Positions 19,571-28,484 of a stretch of DNA of 64,000 nucleotides are shown piece after piece. The notes beneath the pieces are model-generated. The model was not told the DNA's origin. It saw only the letters and a program-made list of their open reading frames with translations, and did not search any database. The first letter of the stretch is position 1. Every line of letters starts with the position of its first letter. Position numbers and translations under genes: made by a program. The stretch is from Butyrivibrio sp. XPD2002 (lineage in GTDB: Bacteria > Bacillota > Clostridia > Lachnospirales > Lachnospiraceae), in assembly GCF_000423945.1 (NCBI RefSeq), contig NZ_AUIY01000004.1:184138-248137 (forward strand), read 5' to 3'.

Positions 19571-19816
19571 ATGATGAGTAGAGAAGCTGTATATGAGAGA
19601 CTTAATGGTGTATTTAGAGAGGTTTTTGATGATGACACCATTGTTGTCAATGATTCTACAACTGCAGATGATATAGAAGACTGGGATTCTTTTGAACATA
19701 TAAATCTGATTGTGGCAATTGAAGAAGAATTTGGGTTTAAGATACCAATGGGGAAGACGGTTACTATGAAGAATGTAGGAGAGATGGTTGACATTATATT
19801 ACAGATGGGGGAATGA
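19571..19816 (+). CDS. Acyl carrier protein
   Basis: An 80-81 residue, strongly acidic, four-helix ACP. The phosphopantetheine serine is Ser40 in EDWDSFEHINL, followed by the typical EEEFGFKIP. The form resembles stand-alone carriers in Dlt-like and polyketide-like loading systems more than the fatty-acid ACP, whose motif is usually DSLD. AGGAGA precedes a double ATG at 19571/19574. Its stop overlaps the reductase start as ATGATG. It probably carries the acyl unit used by the MBOAT protein at 17986. Confidence 0.92.
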   Translation: MMSREAVYERLNGVFREVFDDDTIVVNDSTTADDIEDWDSFEHINLIVAIEEEFGFKIPMGKTVTMKNVGEMVDIILQMGE

Positions 19817-20538
19817 TGAAAACAGTTTTAGTTATAGGTGCTTCGTCTGATATTGGTGTGGCAACGATTGATAGTATTAGTGATAGCTATGATTATATAA
19901 TCGCACATTACTTTCATATGAACGATAAGCTTCAGGAACTGAAGAACAAACTGAGCGATAGAATGATTATGCTACAAGCGGACCTCTCTATTGAACAGGA
20001 AACAAAAAACTTGACAGACAAGCTGAAAGAATTAGATATGGTTCCAGATCATATAATTCATTTTCCTGCTCAGCAAATACAGATAAACAGGTATATTAAG
20101 ATGGATTGGCCGGTGTTTCAGAGAGGATTAGATATTTCTTTGAAATCTTTTGTGCTTATTACACAGGCACTTTTGCCCAAAATGACTAAGCGGAAATCAG
20201 GAAAGATTATCGTTATGCTATCTTATGTAGTTGACGGGATGCCTCCTAAGTACTCTGCAGACTATGTGACTATAAAATATGCGTTGCTGGGTCTGGTGAA
20301 AGCTCTTGCATTAGAATATGCTGAGAAAGGCATAACAGTAAATGGTATTTCACCAGGATTTACTGAAACAAAATTTGTTGGTGGATTGTTGGACTATTAT
20401 AGGGAGGAAAATGCCAATTTGAGTCCTATAGGTAGGAACTTAGTGGTGAGTGATATTATCCCTACAATTAAGTTCCTGTTATCTGATGGTAGTAATGCTA
20501 TAAATGGGCAAAATATTTCAGTTACTTTTGGAAGATAG
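19813..20538 (+). CDS. Short-chain dehydrogenase, FabG-like (3-oxoacyl-ACP reductase type)
   Basis: A 241-residue classical SDR with the cofactor loop GASSDIG at the N-terminus, catalytic Ser137, Tyr151 and Lys155 (YVTIK), and GISPGFTETKF after the active site. Translational coupling to the ACP suggests the substrate is an acyl-S-ACP, for example a keto-acyl reduced to hydroxy-acyl. Many SDRs in sugar loci act on sugars instead, so the substrate is inference. Confidence 0.8.
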   Translation: MMKTVLVIGASSDIGVATIDSISDSYDYIIAHYFHMNDKLQELKNKLSDRMIMLQADLSIEQETKNLTDKLKELDMVPDHIIHFPAQQIQINRYIKMDWPVFQRGLDISLKSFVLITQALLPKMTKRKSGKIIVMLSYVVDGMPPKYSADYVTIKYALLGLVKALALEYAEKGITVNGISPGFTETKFVGGLLDYYREENANLSPIGRNLVVSDIIPTIKFLLSDGSNAINGQNISVTFGR

Positions 20539-20584
20539 GTGATTTGAATCAAAGCATTACCATAATTGGGTGGGGAATAACTAT

Positions 20585-21655
20585 ATGATGTTGGGCAGAC
20601 TAGTATATACAAGAAAGAAAAATCCATTCATTGAATTTTGGCGATTTGTATTCATGATGATAATTGTGATTTTTCATTTCTGTGGTAATTGCCGTGGGAT
20701 ACGTGAAGAGAATAGCTTTTTTTGGTTTCGTACGGGGTTTATTTATGTGGAATTCTTTTTTATGTTAACCGGCTTTTTTACAGCAAAGCATTTCTCGAAG
20801 AGAAGTCTTGATGCTAATTATGGTTTAAAATATGTTGCAAATAAGTATCGAGAATTCTTTCCTGTTTATTTTATAGTTGTTTCCCTGGCTGTAGTAATTC
20901 AAAATCTTGGCGTTGGCTTAAAAAATCTGAAATATGGAGACGAATTTTTTAGATTTATAATGAATCTGTTTATGCTGTCAGCTGTGTATTCTCCGGAAGG
21001 AACAGCGAATACTATAGCGTGCCCAGCACAGGTATGGTATTTATCTGCCATGTTTATGTGCTTGCCGATCGTGGTTATACTGTTAAATTCTAGGGTCAAA
21101 GACGTTTTTTCGAAATGTCTGTCTCTACTCATTTTCTTGTTATATTATGGTCGTGCAGGTTTTGTGGAAAGAGATATTTGGCCTAGTGACCTGGCTAGGG
21201 GATTTGCTAGTTTATGCATGGGAATTTTTTTGTACGAAATGGCAAATGGCTTAGAGAAAAAAATAGATAAATCAAATGAGTACTTTATGAGAATGATGCT
21301 AATTGTAATTGGCAGTTTATCAATGGCATTAACTGTATATTATACATACAATGGAGTATGGGAAAGGCTCCCCTTGAATGTAATGTTGTTTTCTGGTGGT
21401 ATACTATTTCTATTTGTGGGGGGGAATTATACAAAATCTGCAATAGCAGTTCTGATGAACTTTCTCGGAGATTTGAGTCGTTACATTTTTTTAATTCACT
21501 TTCCCGTGATTATGGCAATTAACCACACAACTCTAATTAGCCAATTAGGGAAAATAGTGGGAGCAGTAATATATGTTTTTATAACCCTTTTTTTGGCGTT
21601 TATGTGTTATGCTTTTGATTTAGCATTAAGACGAAAGAATCGTCAAATTATGTAA
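20585..21655 (+). CDS. Acyltransferase-3 family membrane protein, second copy
   Basis: About ten membrane segments in 356 residues. FIEFWRFVFMMIIVIFHF holds the R/H pattern of the family, and QVWYLSAMF resembles its second motif. It is a distant relative of the gene at 8645. A G7 tract at 21418-21424 encodes Val-Gly-Gly. ATG 20585, after TGGGG, is preferred over GTG 20570. Position inside the ACP/FkbH block suggests it uses an acyl donor made there, or adds plain acetyl. Confidence 0.82.
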   Translation: MMLGRLVYTRKKNPFIEFWRFVFMMIIVIFHFCGNCRGIREENSFFWFRTGFIYVEFFFMLTGFFTAKHFSKRSLDANYGLKYVANKYREFFPVYFIVVSLAVVIQNLGVGLKNLKYGDEFFRFIMNLFMLSAVYSPEGTANTIACPAQVWYLSAMFMCLPIVVILLNSRVKDVFSKCLSLLIFLLYYGRAGFVERDIWPSDLARGFASLCMGIFLYEMANGLEKKIDKSNEYFMRMMLIVIGSLSMALTVYYTYNGVWERLPLNVMLFSGGILFLFVGGNYTKSAIAVLMNFLGDLSRYIFLIHFPVIMAINHTTLISQLGKIVGAVIYVFITLFLAFMCYAFDLALRRKNRQIM

Positions 21656-21697
21656 AGAATACACAGACTATAGTATTTGCAAGATTATTATAGAGAG

Positions 21698-23503
21698 ATG
21701 GCAATGAGAGAACTGGAGTATCCGTTTAAAGCGGAAGAGATAATCAAAAAGAAAAAATCATATAAGAAGCAGCTTTTATCTGAATCAACTACTTCATTTA
21801 TTGAAAAGAAGATAGCTATTCTTGGAGGGCAGACAACTCAAGATATTAAGTTGGTATTGGAGTTGTTTTTACTCAATTATGGTATAAAACCTTCTTTTTA
21901 TGAGTCTGAATTTAATCAATGGTTTGAAGATGGAATGTTTTCTAATTCTGATTTAGAAAGCTTTGCACCAGATTTAATATATGTTTGTACATGTATTAGG
22001 AATATTACTGATTTCCCTCAATTTTCAGATGATAAAGAAGCTGTTGAACTTAAAAGGAAAGAGGTTGTTGACAAATTTCGTGGATTATGGGCATCGCTGT
22101 CCCAAAGATATAACTGTCCCATTATTCAGAATAATTTCGAATACCCATTTTTTCGTTTGATGGGTAATATGGATGCAAGTGATTACCATGGACGAGTGAA
22201 CTATATAACAAGAATTAATTGTGATTTGTATGATTATGCGCAATCGCATGGGAATTTTTATATTTGTGATGTGAATTATATTTCATCAGCATACGGACTG
22301 GATAGATGGTCAGACCCATATTATTGGCATATGTATAAATATGCTGTTTCTGTACCTGCGATACCATACCTTTCTTTTAATGTGGCTAATATTATAAAGT
22401 CCATTTATGGCAAGAATAAAAAGGTATTCAATCTTGATCTCGATAACACCCTTTGGGGAGGGATTATCGGCGATGATGGTGCTGACAATATTGAGATTGG
22501 CCAAGAGACAGCTTTGGCACAAACATATAGTGAGTTTCAGGAGTATATCAAGCTGCATAAGCAAATGGGCATATTACTTACTGTTAATTCAAAGAATGAT
22601 AATGATATGGCGGTAAGTGGTTTTAATCGCCCTGATAGTATTTTAAAAATGGATGATTTTGTGAGCTTCAAAGCAAACTGGAATCCAAAGAGTGTGAATT
22701 TGGCAGAAACAGCTCAAGAAATATCATTGCTTCCTGAAAGCTTTGTGTTTGTGGATGACAATCCTGCAGAGAGAGCAATAATTGATGGAGAAATGCCGTT
22801 CGTATCAGTTCCTGAAATCGAAAGTGTTGAACATTATATTCAAGTTCTAGATAAATCAGGCTTTTTTGAGACTACAAGTTTATCAAATGATGATTTGAGA
22901 CGTAGCAAGATGTATCAGGAAAATGTAAAGAGACAACAATATCAGTCTAAATATGCAAATTATGAAGATTATCTAAAATCATTGGAGATGAAAGGAGAAA
23001 TACATAGCTTTGATCCGCTATATATGTCCAGAATAGCACAGCTTACAAACAAGAGTAATCAGTTTAACTTGACAACAAAACGATATAGTCAAAGCGAGAT
23101 TGAAGAAGTTGCAGAAGATTCTAATTATATTACTCTATATGGTAAACTAGAAGATAAGTTTGGAGATAATGGAGTAGTAAGCATTGTTATAGGACGAATC
23201 AAAGGTGAGAACAAGGATGAATTGCATATGGAATTATGGCTAATGAGTTGCAGAGTACTAAAGAGAGATATGGAATATGCAATGATGGATGAACTTGTAG
23301 ATAAAGCCAAAAGTTTAGGAATAAGGACTATTTTCGGTTACTATTATCCAACAGCCAAAAATTCAATGGTTAAGGATTTCTATTCTCTCCAAGGCTTCGA
23401 GAAAATAAGTGAAGATGTGCAGGGGAATACTATTTGGAAATACATAATACATGATATATATCAAAAAAAGCAAAATGTAATCAAGGTGAATTTAAAAAAT
23501 TGA
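21698..23503 (+). CDS. FkbH-like HAD-IIIC enzyme (probable glyceryl-ACP synthase)
   Basis: Three parts are visible. An N-terminal SGNH-like domain spans about residues 1-235. The HAD domain contains NLDLDNTLWGGIIGDDG, with Asp247 and Asp249 as the nucleophile pair. A C-terminal GNAT-like domain runs from about residue 440, containing RIAQLTNKSNQFNLTTKRY. In FkbH and its kin the protein takes 1,3-bisphosphoglycerate and loads a glyceryl group on an ACP. The ACP at 19571 is the obvious partner. The start could be 21677 (TTG), 21698 or 21704; no strong ribosome site decides. Confidence 0.88.
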   Translation: MAMRELEYPFKAEEIIKKKKSYKKQLLSESTTSFIEKKIAILGGQTTQDIKLVLELFLLNYGIKPSFYESEFNQWFEDGMFSNSDLESFAPDLIYVCTCIRNITDFPQFSDDKEAVELKRKEVVDKFRGLWASLSQRYNCPIIQNNFEYPFFRLMGNMDASDYHGRVNYITRINCDLYDYAQSHGNFYICDVNYISSAYGLDRWSDPYYWHMYKYAVSVPAIPYLSFNVANIIKSIYGKNKKVFNLDLDNTLWGGIIGDDGADNIEIGQETALAQTYSEFQEYIKLHKQMGILLTVNSKNDNDMAVSGFNRPDSILKMDDFVSFKANWNPKSVNLAETAQEISLLPESFVFVDDNPAERAIIDGEMPFVSVPEIESVEHYIQVLDKSGFFETTSLSNDDLRRSKMYQENVKRQQYQSKYANYEDYLKSLEMKGEIHSFDPLYMSRIAQLTNKSNQFNLTTKRYSQSEIEEVAEDSNYITLYGKLEDKFGDNGVVSIVIGRIKGENKDELHMELWLMSCRVLKRDMEYAMMDELVDKAKSLGIRTIFGYYYPTAKNSMVKDFYSLQGFEKISEDVQGNTIWKYIIHDIYQKKQNVIKVNLKN

Positions 23504-23583
23504 AAATGATTCACAATTAGTTTATTACAAAGAACTTTCAATGGACTATACACTTTGCGGGCTGTATTTTAGGAGTGTATGAG

Positions 23584-24414
23584 ATGAGCGATTTAGATGA
23601 AGCAAGATGTAAAGAATTAAGAAAACGTGTATTTATTACTGGATATAAAGGGGGACATGCTCATTTAGCATCGTGCTTTTCCGCGATTGAAATACTATAC
23701 ACGTTATATATGAAGGGGATACTGAAGTATGACATAAATAATCCCTATTTAGAAGAAAGAGATCGCTTTGTTTTAAGCAAAGGTCATTCGGGATTGGCGT
23801 TGTTTTCTGTTTTGGAATTGGCGGGCATTATATCTAAATCCGAGATGGAATCATATTTAAAATGTGAAAGCGGAATTGGAGGAGAACCCAATCTTGGAGA
23901 TGCCCTGGGGATAGAAGCATCGACAGGGTCATTGGGGCATGGTCTATCCATGGCAGTAGGAATGGCTCTTGCTCAAAAAAACGATGGAAAAGGATCAAGA
24001 ACTTTTGTACTAATCGGTGATGGCGAATGCCAAGAGGGGACCATGTGGGAAGCTGCAATGTCAGCTTCTAGTTTCTCATTGGATAATCTGATTGTAGTGA
24101 TGGATTATAACAAACTACAAAAAACAAACAGGGTGGATGAAACACTGAAGTATGTGGAATGGGCTGATAAATGGCGGACGTTTGGGTGGAATGTGCTGAT
24201 TACAGATGGCCATGATGTAGAGCAGTTAAGAAATGTATTGGGGGAAATTCAGATGTGTAAAAAGCCCACTATTGTCATGGCTGAAACAATTAAGGGCAGG
24301 GGTGTTTCTATTATGGAGAATAGCCCCAAGTGGCATTTTAAGATGCCTACAAAAAAGGAACTTAAATATTTCATTGAAGAACTGGGGATTTCTGAAGAAG
24401 AATTGGAGGTGTAG
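23584..24414 (+). CDS. Transketolase N-terminal subunit (TPP-binding)
   Basis: A 276-residue protein covering only the TPP/pyrimidine-side half of transketolase. GHSGLALF, GSLGHGLSMAVGMA and the TPP-metal motif G145-D-G-E to MDYNK are intact. AGGAG at 23571-23575 supports ATG 23584 over GTG 23575. The other half is the next gene, so the active enzyme is a split heteromer. Placement beside FkbH, ACP, MaoC and nonulosonate genes suggests a dedicated two-carbon transfer for glycan building rather than the pentose pathway. Confidence 0.9.
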   Translation: MSDLDEARCKELRKRVFITGYKGGHAHLASCFSAIEILYTLYMKGILKYDINNPYLEERDRFVLSKGHSGLALFSVLELAGIISKSEMESYLKCESGIGGEPNLGDALGIEASTGSLGHGLSMAVGMALAQKNDGKGSRTFVLIGDGECQEGTMWEAAMSASSFSLDNLIVVMDYNKLQKTNRVDETLKYVEWADKWRTFGWNVLITDGHDVEQLRNVLGEIQMCKKPTIVMAETIKGRGVSIMENSPKWHFKMPTKKELKYFIEELGISEEELEV

Positions 24415-24417
24415 GAA

Positions 24418-25338
24418 ATGCAGAGTTCTTTTATGGGGAGTTTGATGGAGCTTTCAGAAGTACATAACGATATTATGTACTTGACCGCAGATAGCGGAGA
24501 GGGCGGACTTGATTTACTGTATAAGAGGAACTTTCCTGATAGATGTTTCAATTTTGGAATAGCAGAAGAGAATATGGTGGCAGCAGCAGCAGGGATGGCT
24601 TTGTGTGGAAAAAAACCGTTTGTATATACTGCAGCTCCCTTTTTGGTTTACAGAGCATTTGAATTTATCCGTGATGACATTTGCCTTCAGAATGTTCCGG
24701 TGAAGCTAATTGGATCTGGAAGTGGTATATCTGTTAGCTCGTTGGGACCGACTCACCATACAACAGAAGATATTGCTGTTTTAAGGAGTTTACCTAATCT
24801 CTCTATCTTTTCGCCTGCTACGCCAAAACAGGCATATGAATCTATTAAGGAGGCGTATAATACTCCTGGACCAGTATATATTCGATTGGGAATGAGCAAG
24901 GAGTCCGAGTTTTTTGACGAAGACTACAAGATACCGGAAGGTGGAATTGATATAATACGAGAAGGCGCTGATGCATTAGTGGTTACTACTGGGGCAGAAC
25001 TAAAGGAGGTAATTGATGCTGCAGCTATTCTTCATTCTGAAAATATAGAGATCACTGTGGCAAGCGTGTTTTCAGTCAAACCATTTGATTCTGTTCAATT
25101 CTTAAAATATGCGAGAAGTGCTCGGCGCATTTTTACTGTTGAAGAACACAATGTAATTGGTGGCCTAGGCAGTACAATAGCTGAATGCCTATATTTTGAG
25201 GGATTGAATATACAAATGGAGAAAATTGGACTAAAGGATTGCTTTACAAAGGGATATGGAAGCTTAGAGAGGTTGAAGCATTGGAATGGATTGGATTCGG
25301 AAACAATAGTTACTAGCATTCGAAGGAGCCTTAGATGA
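24418..25338 (+). CDS. Transketolase C-terminal subunit
   Basis: A 306-residue match to the central pyrimidine-binding and C-terminal domains of transketolase/DXS-type enzymes. FNFGIAEENMVAAAAGMA carries the glutamate that activates TPP, and LGPTHHTTEDIAVLR is the following conserved loop. It starts 3 bases after the N-terminal half and overlaps the MaoC gene by ATGA. Donor and acceptor are not readable from sequence. Confidence 0.9.
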   Translation: MQSSFMGSLMELSEVHNDIMYLTADSGEGGLDLLYKRNFPDRCFNFGIAEENMVAAAAGMALCGKKPFVYTAAPFLVYRAFEFIRDDICLQNVPVKLIGSGSGISVSSLGPTHHTTEDIAVLRSLPNLSIFSPATPKQAYESIKEAYNTPGPVYIRLGMSKESEFFDEDYKIPEGGIDIIREGADALVVTTGAELKEVIDAAAILHSENIEITVASVFSVKPFDSVQFLKYARSARRIFTVEEHNVIGGLGSTIAECLYFEGLNIQMEKIGLKDCFTKGYGSLERLKHWNGLDSETIVTSIRRSLR

Positions 25339-25763
25339 GAGAGTATACTTATGAGGAATTAGAAATAGGGCAAAATGAATCATTTACAAAAGAGATTACA
25401 GCTGAGATGGAAAATGCTTTTAGAAGCATAACAGGAGATGAAAATCCGCTTCATAAAGATGATGGTTTTGCAGGTGAAATAAGTGGAGGGAAATATTCGT
25501 CGCATGTAACGTTTGGAATGTTAACTGCTTCTTTATATTCAACGCTTGCAGGGATGTATTTGCCTGGGAAGTATTCACTGATTCATTCTTTTGATCGGAT
25601 TGATTTTAGAAAGCCTGTTTTTGTTGGCGATGTGCTTACCGTTTCGGGGACCATACACGAAAAGCAGGATGATCTAAGCTTGATTATTATAGATGCACTT
25701 ATTAAGAATCAGAATGGGAAAGTAGTATCAAAGGCAGCAATGAAAGTGATTGTACAAAGATGA
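25335..25763 (+). CDS. MaoC-like (R)-specific hydratase/dehydratase
   Basis: A 142-residue single hot-dog domain. The hydratase motif is GDENPLH, giving the Asp35/His40 dyad, and the family's central segment VTFGMLTASLYS follows. These enzymes add or remove water on enoyl-CoA or enoyl-ACP. The start overlaps the transketolase stop. Together with the ketoreductase-like SDR and ACP it implies chemistry on a short acyl chain. Confidence 0.88.
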   Translation: MREYTYEELEIGQNESFTKEITAEMENAFRSITGDENPLHKDDGFAGEISGGKYSSHVTFGMLTASLYSTLAGMYLPGKYSLIHSFDRIDFRKPVFVGDVLTVSGTIHEKQDDLSLIIIDALIKNQNGKVVSKAAMKVIVQR

Positions 25764-25870
25764 GCATTGTTGGAATAATCGATTTATAAAGTATGGCGTG
25801 ACCTTTTTCTATTTCATATTGGTAGTTGATTTGAATAATGTATGCGAATTTGCTAAGGAGATTCAACAAT

Positions 25871-26377
25871 ATGAGATTGATTATTTTAGGAGCAGGTGGA
25901 TATGGTAGGACTATTGCTGATCTGGCAGAGCAATGCCAGATTTATAAAAAAATCGAATTTATGGATGATAACTTGATAATGCCTTCTGTTGTTGGTAAGA
26001 TTGGTGATTTCGAAAAGTATATAGATGATGATACTGCGTTTTATCCTGCAATAGGAGATAATAGAATTCGGTGTGAGCTGATAAGAGAGATTGATCTTGC
26101 AAAGGGATATGTGATGTCATTAGTACATAAGACAGCTTATATAAGCCCTACGGCAAAGATAGGTAAAGGTGTGGTTGTGATGCCCAATGCTTCTATAGGA
26201 ACAAATGCAGTAATAGGAGATGGATGTATTGTAAACATGAATGCGATTATTGATCATGATTGTATACTGGGGGCAGGGGTTCATATTGCACCGGGTGCTA
26301 TATTAAAAGGTGAAAATAGGGTAGAATCATACACCAAAATTGAGTCTGGGGTTGTTATAGAGAGAGGAAAAATATAA
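25871..26377 (+). CDS. NeuD/PglD-like sugar O- or N-acetyltransferase
   Basis: A 168-residue protein with an N-terminal Rossmann-like nucleotide-sugar domain (LIILGAGGYGRTIAD) and a C-terminal left-handed beta-helix (IGKGVVVMPNASIGTNAVI). The helix contains NMNAIIDHDCILG, where the catalytic histidine lies. PglD and NeuD use acetyl-CoA. ATG 25871 after AAGGAG is chosen over the upstream ATG 25838. It is somewhat shorter than typical PglD/NeuD (about 195-215), probably lacking one or two coils. It opens the nonulosonic acid block. Confidence 0.82.
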   Translation: MRLIILGAGGYGRTIADLAEQCQIYKKIEFMDDNLIMPSVVGKIGDFEKYIDDDTAFYPAIGDNRIRCELIREIDLAKGYVMSLVHKTAYISPTAKIGKGVVVMPNASIGTNAVIGDGCIVNMNAIIDHDCILGAGVHIAPGAILKGENRVESYTKIESGVVIERGKI

Positions 26378-26380
26378 AAT

Positions 26381-27442
26381 ATGATGGACGGAAGTGAATT
26401 GCCGGTATATACACGATATATAGATAAACAATCAATTTCTATTTCTGAGGCAATGAGTAAGATTAATACTAATGCTTCCGGAATTCTTTTTCTGATAGTG
26501 GAAACAGGAGTGTTATCAGCTTGTATTACTGATGGAGATATCCGCAGGTTTCTTTTGGCAGGCGGAAGTATGGATGCGCCTGCAATTGATGCCGCAAATA
26601 AAACGCCTAAAGTTGCATCAAGCATTGAGGAAGCTAAAAATCTTTACCATAAGCGAAACTGGATTGCTATTCCAATAGTTGATAACAATAATCGAATAAT
26701 AGATGTGTATACAGGGGATGGAAATGAAGAGCACAAAAAGGCTGTTCTGAACACTCCTGTAGTTATTAATGCAGGTGGAAGAGGAACTCGCCTTGATCCA
26801 TTTACAAAAGTTCTTCCCAAGCCTTTGATCCCTGTGGGGGAATTACCTATTATTGAGTTGATTATGAAGGAGTATCAATCATATTCATGTAATGATTTTC
26901 ATATCATTGTAAATTACAAGAAAGAGCTTATGAAAGCATATTTTCTTGATGCCGAGAAAAGCTATAATATATCTTGGTATGATGAGTGTGAACCGCTAGG
27001 AACGGGAGGTGGACTGAGTCTTCTAAGAGGTAAAATGGAATCAACATTCTTTTTTGCCAATTGTGATGCGCTGTTGACTGCCAATTATGAATCAATGCTA
27101 AAATTTCATAAGGAAAATGGTAATGTGATTACGATGATCTGTGCATATAAAAATGTTAATATTCCTTATGGGGTTGTGGAAATGGGAGAGGGCGGAGTCA
27201 TCCAAAGCATGAAGGAAAAACCACTAATGTCATTCCTTACTAATACAGGAATATACATTGTTGAACCAGAGGTCATTGATGACATTGAGGATGATGTTTC
27301 TGTTGGCTTTCCAGATATTGTTGAAAGAGAACGTCAGAAGGGAAAGAGAGTGGCAGCATTCCCAGTGTCTGAGAATGATTGGATGGATATGGGACAATTG
27401 AGTGAGCTTGAGAAAATGAGAGTGAAACTGTATGGGGAATAG
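26381..27442 (+). CDS. CBS-domain nucleotidyltransferase (PtmE-like)
   Basis: Residues 1-115 form a CBS-domain pair (ISEAMSKINTNASGILF; KRNWIAIPIVDNNNRIID). Residues ~125-353 are a sugar-1-phosphate nucleotidyltransferase with the NAGGRGTRLDPFTKVLPKPL signature. The architecture matches PtmE, the GlcN-1-phosphate guanylyltransferase of the Campylobacter GDP-linked legionaminic acid route. If the assignment holds, the precursor hexosamine may be GDP-activated. A dedicated LegB-type GDP-GlcNAc dehydratase was not found. Confidence 0.8.
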   Translation: MMDGSELPVYTRYIDKQSISISEAMSKINTNASGILFLIVETGVLSACITDGDIRRFLLAGGSMDAPAIDAANKTPKVASSIEEAKNLYHKRNWIAIPIVDNNNRIIDVYTGDGNEEHKKAVLNTPVVINAGGRGTRLDPFTKVLPKPLIPVGELPIIELIMKEYQSYSCNDFHIIVNYKKELMKAYFLDAEKSYNISWYDECEPLGTGGGLSLLRGKMESTFFFANCDALLTANYESMLKFHKENGNVITMICAYKNVNIPYGVVEMGEGGVIQSMKEKPLMSFLTNTGIYIVEPEVIDDIEDDVSVGFPDIVERERQKGKRVAAFPVSENDWMDMGQLSELEKMRVKLYGE

Positions 27443-28484
27443 AGAGCTTGGCAGTGAGTTCAACTTGTCTTTGGAAAAATTGACAAAGAAAAAAAATAAT
27501 GTTTTTCAATATTTATCTCCATATACTTATATGGCTTGTTTTGATAGTGGAAGAAGTGCTTTAAAGCATTTAGCATCTTTTCTTATGGAAGATGAGGAAA
27601 TTTTGCTGCCAGAGTTTATCTGCGAGTCTGTAATCAATTGCTTTAACAAGGTCAATTTCTATAAGGTGAACAAAGACTTTTCTATTGATGTAGATGATTT
27701 AAAAGAGAAGATTGGAAATAAAACAAAAGCAATTTTTCTAATGCATTACTTTGGACATATACAGCCTAATGATTCTTTAGAGGCGATTGCTGACATTGCC
27801 GATGAGAATGATCTTTTAATTATTGAGGACACTACTCATAGTATTTTTTCTGCTTCATCTACCATTGGTGATTATCAAATATGTAGTATTCGGAAATGGA
27901 TTCCGATTTCGGGTGGCGGTTTTTTGTATTCAAAAACAGACAAATTGAATTTGTTCTGGAATTTGAAATACTCTGTGAGCACAAATAACCGTAGAACTTA
28001 TGGAATGGTACTAAAGGACATGTTCCTTCGCCAGAATTATGATTTTAATGAGCAATATAGAAGAATATTTGAAGATTGTGAGCGGATTTTGGATGAACAA
28101 AAAGAAATATATAAAATGTCAGATTTTTCATCATTCATAGCAGAATGTGTTGATGTCGAAGAATTAAGGCAAATACGTATTAAGAATTATGAAATGCTTA
28201 AGAAGAGTGTGACTCCGGCGATATCTCTGGAAAATGGAGAATGTCCACTAGTGCTACCCATAAGAGTGAAAAGTAGAAATAAGCTGAGGGCATATCTTAT
28301 GGATAATAGGATATACTGTGCTGTTCATTGGCCTTGCGACAATTTTCAGCCAGAGAATCGACTATTTGCAAGAGAGTGTGCAAATCACCTTATTTCCTTG
28401 CCAATAGATCAGAGATACAATGACGACGATATGTATTATTTGATTGAGGTTTTAGAGCAATATGGAGAATTGGAATTATGTTGA
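27432..28484 (+). CDS. DegT-fold PLP-dependent aminotransferase-like protein
   Basis: A 350-residue member of the DegT/aspartate aminotransferase fold. FDSGRSALKHL is the phosphate turn, IIEDTTHSIF the ring-stacking segment, and IRKWIPISGGG holds the presumed PLP lysine K155. It is shorter in the small domain than classical sugar aminotransferases and closer to the unnamed group found next to FemAB-like proteins. The start overlaps the nucleotidyltransferase by 11 bases, and the end overlaps the FemAB-like gene as ATGTTGA. Confidence 0.7.
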   Translation: MGNRELGSEFNLSLEKLTKKKNNVFQYLSPYTYMACFDSGRSALKHLASFLMEDEEILLPEFICESVINCFNKVNFYKVNKDFSIDVDDLKEKIGNKTKAIFLMHYFGHIQPNDSLEAIADIADENDLLIIEDTTHSIFSASSTIGDYQICSIRKWIPISGGGFLYSKTDKLNLFWNLKYSVSTNNRRTYGMVLKDMFLRQNYDFNEQYRRIFEDCERILDEQKEIYKMSDFSSFIAECVDVEELRQIRIKNYEMLKKSVTPAISLENGECPLVLPIRVKSRNKLRAYLMDNRIYCAVHWPCDNFQPENRLFARECANHLISLPIDQRYNDDDMYYLIEVLEQYGELELC

